Positions 62,347-64,000 of a stretch of 64,000 nucleotides of DNA are shown here, piece by piece. The stretch is from an uncultured Erysipelotrichaceae bacterium. GTDB taxonomy: Bacteria; Bacillota_I; Bacilli_A; Erysipelotrichales; Erysipelotrichaceae. The translations under genes and the position numbers were made by a program. The stretch lies in the NCBI GenBank assembly GCA_902786245.1, contig CADABS010000002.1, positions 1 to 64,000 on the forward strand. The letters run 5' to 3'. Under the pieces are notes generated by a model, which saw only the letters and a list, made by a program, of their open reading frames with translations, was not told the DNA's origin and did not search any database. Every line of letters begins with the position of its first letter. The stretch's first letter is position 1.

Positions 62347-62355
62347 TGGTAAACT
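62347..62355 (+). promoter_or_regulatory. Possible extended -10 before rlmN
   Basis: TGG-TAAACT ends 7 bases before the rlmN ATG. The hexamer is only 4/6 to consensus, and no ribosome binding site is present, so a leaderless transcript is possible. Confidence 0.3.
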
Positions 62356-62362
62356 GTTATAT

Positions 62363-63409
62363 ATGCGTTCTATTTATGATCTGAACCTGAAACAGATGGA
62401 AGAAATGCTTGCCGGATACGGTCAGAAGCCATACCGTGCCAAGCAGATTTTTGCCTGGCTCTACCGTAAGAGAGTCAGTGATTTCAGTGAAATGACAGAC
62501 CTGCCCCAGTCTCTGATCGAAAAGATCCGGCAGGATTATTCAATGGAGCCGGTACATGAAATCGCCCGGCAGACGGCCCGTGACGGGACGGTCAAATACC
62601 TGTTTGAGATGAAAGACGGCGCTTCCGTGGAAGCAGTCCTGATGCATTTTCATTTCGGCGACAGTCTCTGCGTTTCTTCACAGATCGGCTGCAACATGGG
62701 CTGTACGTTCTGTGCCAGCGGCCTGCTGAAAAAACAGCGTGATCTGACCGCTGCCGAGATGACCGGGGAAGTCCTGTATGTACAGAAAGAACTCGACCGT
62801 ATTGGCGGCAGGGTCGACAATATCGTGATCATGGGCACCGGTGAACCGTTTGACAATTATGACAATGTAATGCGTTTCTGCGAGATCATCAACAGCGATC
62901 ACGGTCTGGCCATCGGGGCAAGGCATATTACGATCTCTACCTGCGGCATCGTCCCGCGGATCAATGATTTCGCCAAAGGCCATTATCAGTACAATCTTGC
63001 GGTATCTCTGCATGCGTCCAATGATGAACTGCGCCGGCAGCTGATGCCGATCGACCGGGCCTGGCCGCTGGATGTGCTGATGGATGCACTGAAAAACTAC
63101 AGCCAGGACAATCACCGCCGGCTGACCTTTGAATATATTCTTCTTTCCGGTGTCAATGATTCCGATGCCCATGCAAAGGAACTTGCGGATCTGATCCGGG
63201 GCATGAATGCCTATATCAATCTGATTCCCTACAACCAGGTTGATGAGAACGGATACCGCTCCGTGGATGAGAAGAAGGCGCTGCATTTTTATGATGTTCT
63301 CATGAAACACGGCGTCAAGGCGACCCTTCGTTCGCGCCATGGCGATGATATCGACGCAGCCTGCGGACAGCTCAGGGCCAAACACGAGAGGAACAAAGAC
63401 AGTCAATGA
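62363..63409 (+). CDS. rlmN: 23S rRNA (adenine-2503-C2) methyltransferase RlmN, 348 aa
   Basis: A radical-SAM enzyme that methylates A2503 of 23S rRNA and A37 of some tRNAs. The [4Fe-4S] motif is IGCNMGCTFCASG (about 110-117), followed by MGTGEPFDNYDNV and STCGIVPRI. The C-terminal catalytic Cys lies in DIDAACGQL (about 333), so both methyl-transfer cysteines are present. ATG 62363 is preferred; GTG 62336 is an in-frame alternative with no better ribosome binding site. The stop overlaps the phosphatase start (ATGA). Confidence 0.94.
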   Translation: MRSIYDLNLKQMEEMLAGYGQKPYRAKQIFAWLYRKRVSDFSEMTDLPQSLIEKIRQDYSMEPVHEIARQTARDGTVKYLFEMKDGASVEAVLMHFHFGDSLCVSSQIGCNMGCTFCASGLLKKQRDLTAAEMTGEVLYVQKELDRIGGRVDNIVIMGTGEPFDNYDNVMRFCEIINSDHGLAIGARHITISTCGIVPRINDFAKGHYQYNLAVSLHASNDELRRQLMPIDRAWPLDVLMDALKNYSQDNHRRLTFEYILLSGVNDSDAHAKELADLIRGMNAYINLIPYNQVDENGYRSVDEKKALHFYDVLMKHGVKATLRSRHGDDIDAACGQLRAKHERNKDSQ

Positions 63410-64000
63410 AATACTATGGAATCACGGACAGGGGACTGATCCGTAAGAATAACCAGGACAGTTATGTCATCGCGACAAGCGGTGCCGGCGATGTTTTTGC
63501 GATCGTCGCAGACGGAATCGGCGGCAATCTGGGCGGTGACATCGCTTCCCGCATGGCGGTTTCCCATTTTTCCAGAGCATTTGCGGATAATGAGGGATTC
63601 AGCAGCGAAGAAGAAGTCAGAACATGGATCCGCAGGGAAATGGATGCGGCCAATACGGCGATCTTTGAATACGGAAACAAGCGTCCCGCCCTCAAGGGCA
63701 TGGGGACGACTTTCTGCGGTGCCCTGATTTCCTCCCTGGGTATTTTCATTGTCAATATCGGCGATTCCCGGGCATATGCATGGTATGAAGACCGGCGTAT
63801 GTCACAGCTGACAATGGATCACAATCTTGTCAATGATATGATCATGCATGGCGAACTGACACCGGAGCAGGCAGTGAACTATCCCCGCCGCAATGTTCTG
63901 ACAAACGCTCTGGGTGTCTGGGAGAATGTCCGCAGCGACATCGATGTCCATCATGAGAAAATGGAAGGACTGCTGCTGTGCAGCGACGGTCTGCACGGCT
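63406..64000 (+). CDS. PP2C-family Ser/Thr phosphatase (PrpC/Stp-like), 5' part, cut by window end
   Basis: The first 198 residues of a PPM phosphatase are visible. Metal-binding Asp motifs are DRGLIRKNNQDSY and VADGIGGNLGGD, followed by GMGTTFCGALI, VNIGDSRAYAW and LLCSDGLHG. Known partners PrkC and RsgA usually follow; here they would lie beyond the window. It reverses Ser/Thr phosphorylation by a PASTA-type kinase controlling cell-wall growth. Overlaps rlmN by 4 bases. Confidence 0.93.
   Translation, partial: MKYYGITDRGLIRKNNQDSYVIATSGAGDVFAIVADGIGGNLGGDIASRMAVSHFSRAFADNEGFSSEEEVRTWIRREMDAANTAIFEYGNKRPALKGMGTTFCGALISSLGIFIVNIGDSRAYAWYEDRRMSQLTMDHNLVNDMIMHGELTPEQAVNYPRRNVLTNALGVWENVRSDIDVHHEKMEGLLLCSDGLHG

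Noticed and set aside
1-64000. CRISPR array, insertion sequences, prophage or integrative element
   Set aside because: No regularly spaced repeats, transposase, integrase or phage structural genes were found on either strand; gene content is typical chromosomal core and accessory.

Overview
The window looks like one contiguous piece of chromosome from an anaerobic, fermentative low-GC-lineage Gram-positive (Firmicutes/Bacillota), most plausibly an Erysipelotrichia-like gut bacterium. The lineage is an inference; base composition is close to balanced. Supporting gene content: one-polypeptide pyruvate:ferredoxin oxidoreductase, an acetate-type CoA-transferase, a sufCDSUB iron-sulfur operon, MurT/GatD lipid II amidation, a PrsA-type foldase lipoprotein, lipoteichoic-acid-type glycolipid synthases, and a priA-rsmB-rlmN-PP2C run. 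No respiratory genes, CRISPR array, insertion sequence or prophage gene is visible. Genes are dense, mostly on the + strand, with many 4-base ATGA overlaps. Short hairpin+T-tract terminators and TGn-extended -10 promoters recur.

Layout. 1-458: a remnant of a MATE transporter on the minus strand and a gene-free stretch. 459-7939: a membrane protein, an RpiR-type regulator, an RlmI-like methyltransferase, then two adjacent membrane-anchored TIR (or TIR-like)/beta-propeller proteins. 8042-12294: tRNA-Ser, an SGNH hydrolase and an anaerobic glycerol-3-phosphate dehydrogenase-type operon (GlpA-like, FAD/NAD oxidoreductase, DUF1667). 12374-19467: YfhO, a VTC-domain/DUF4956 pair, an alpha/beta-hydrolase-fold protein lacking its serine nucleophile, and an ABC exporter. 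19469-28549: amidohydrolase, PAT-type GNAT, HflX, M18 aminopeptidase, a two-domain histidine phosphatase, a two-domain GNAT and two HAD hydrolases.

28665-35193: nifJ, a membrane-anchored carboxylesterase and an M42 peptidase. 35231-39547: a divergent glycolipid cluster (CpoA/LafB-like, flippase-like and LafA-like proteins) in which the last glycosyltransferase is fused in frame to a complete RecX. 39531-42521: YhaM, MurT, GatD. 42600-47600: CoA-transferase, a GT2 glycosyltransferase with a C-terminal winged helix, and a GH3 glycosidase. 47641-50493 (minus strand): Nudix, HIT and two PrsA-like foldases. 50672-55917: sufCDSUB plus 5-formyl-THF cyclo-ligase. 55975-57718: HAD, CorA, tRNA-Val. 57967-58776 (minus): proC. 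58948-64000: priA, rsmB, rlmN and the start of a PP2C phosphatase cut by the window end.

The strongest candidates for undescribed biology are the paired TIR/propeller membrane proteins, the glycosyltransferase-RecX fusion, the GT2-winged-helix fusion, and a set of genes whose start codon lies 6-8 bases after a -10 hexamer with no ribosome binding site (possible leaderless mRNAs).
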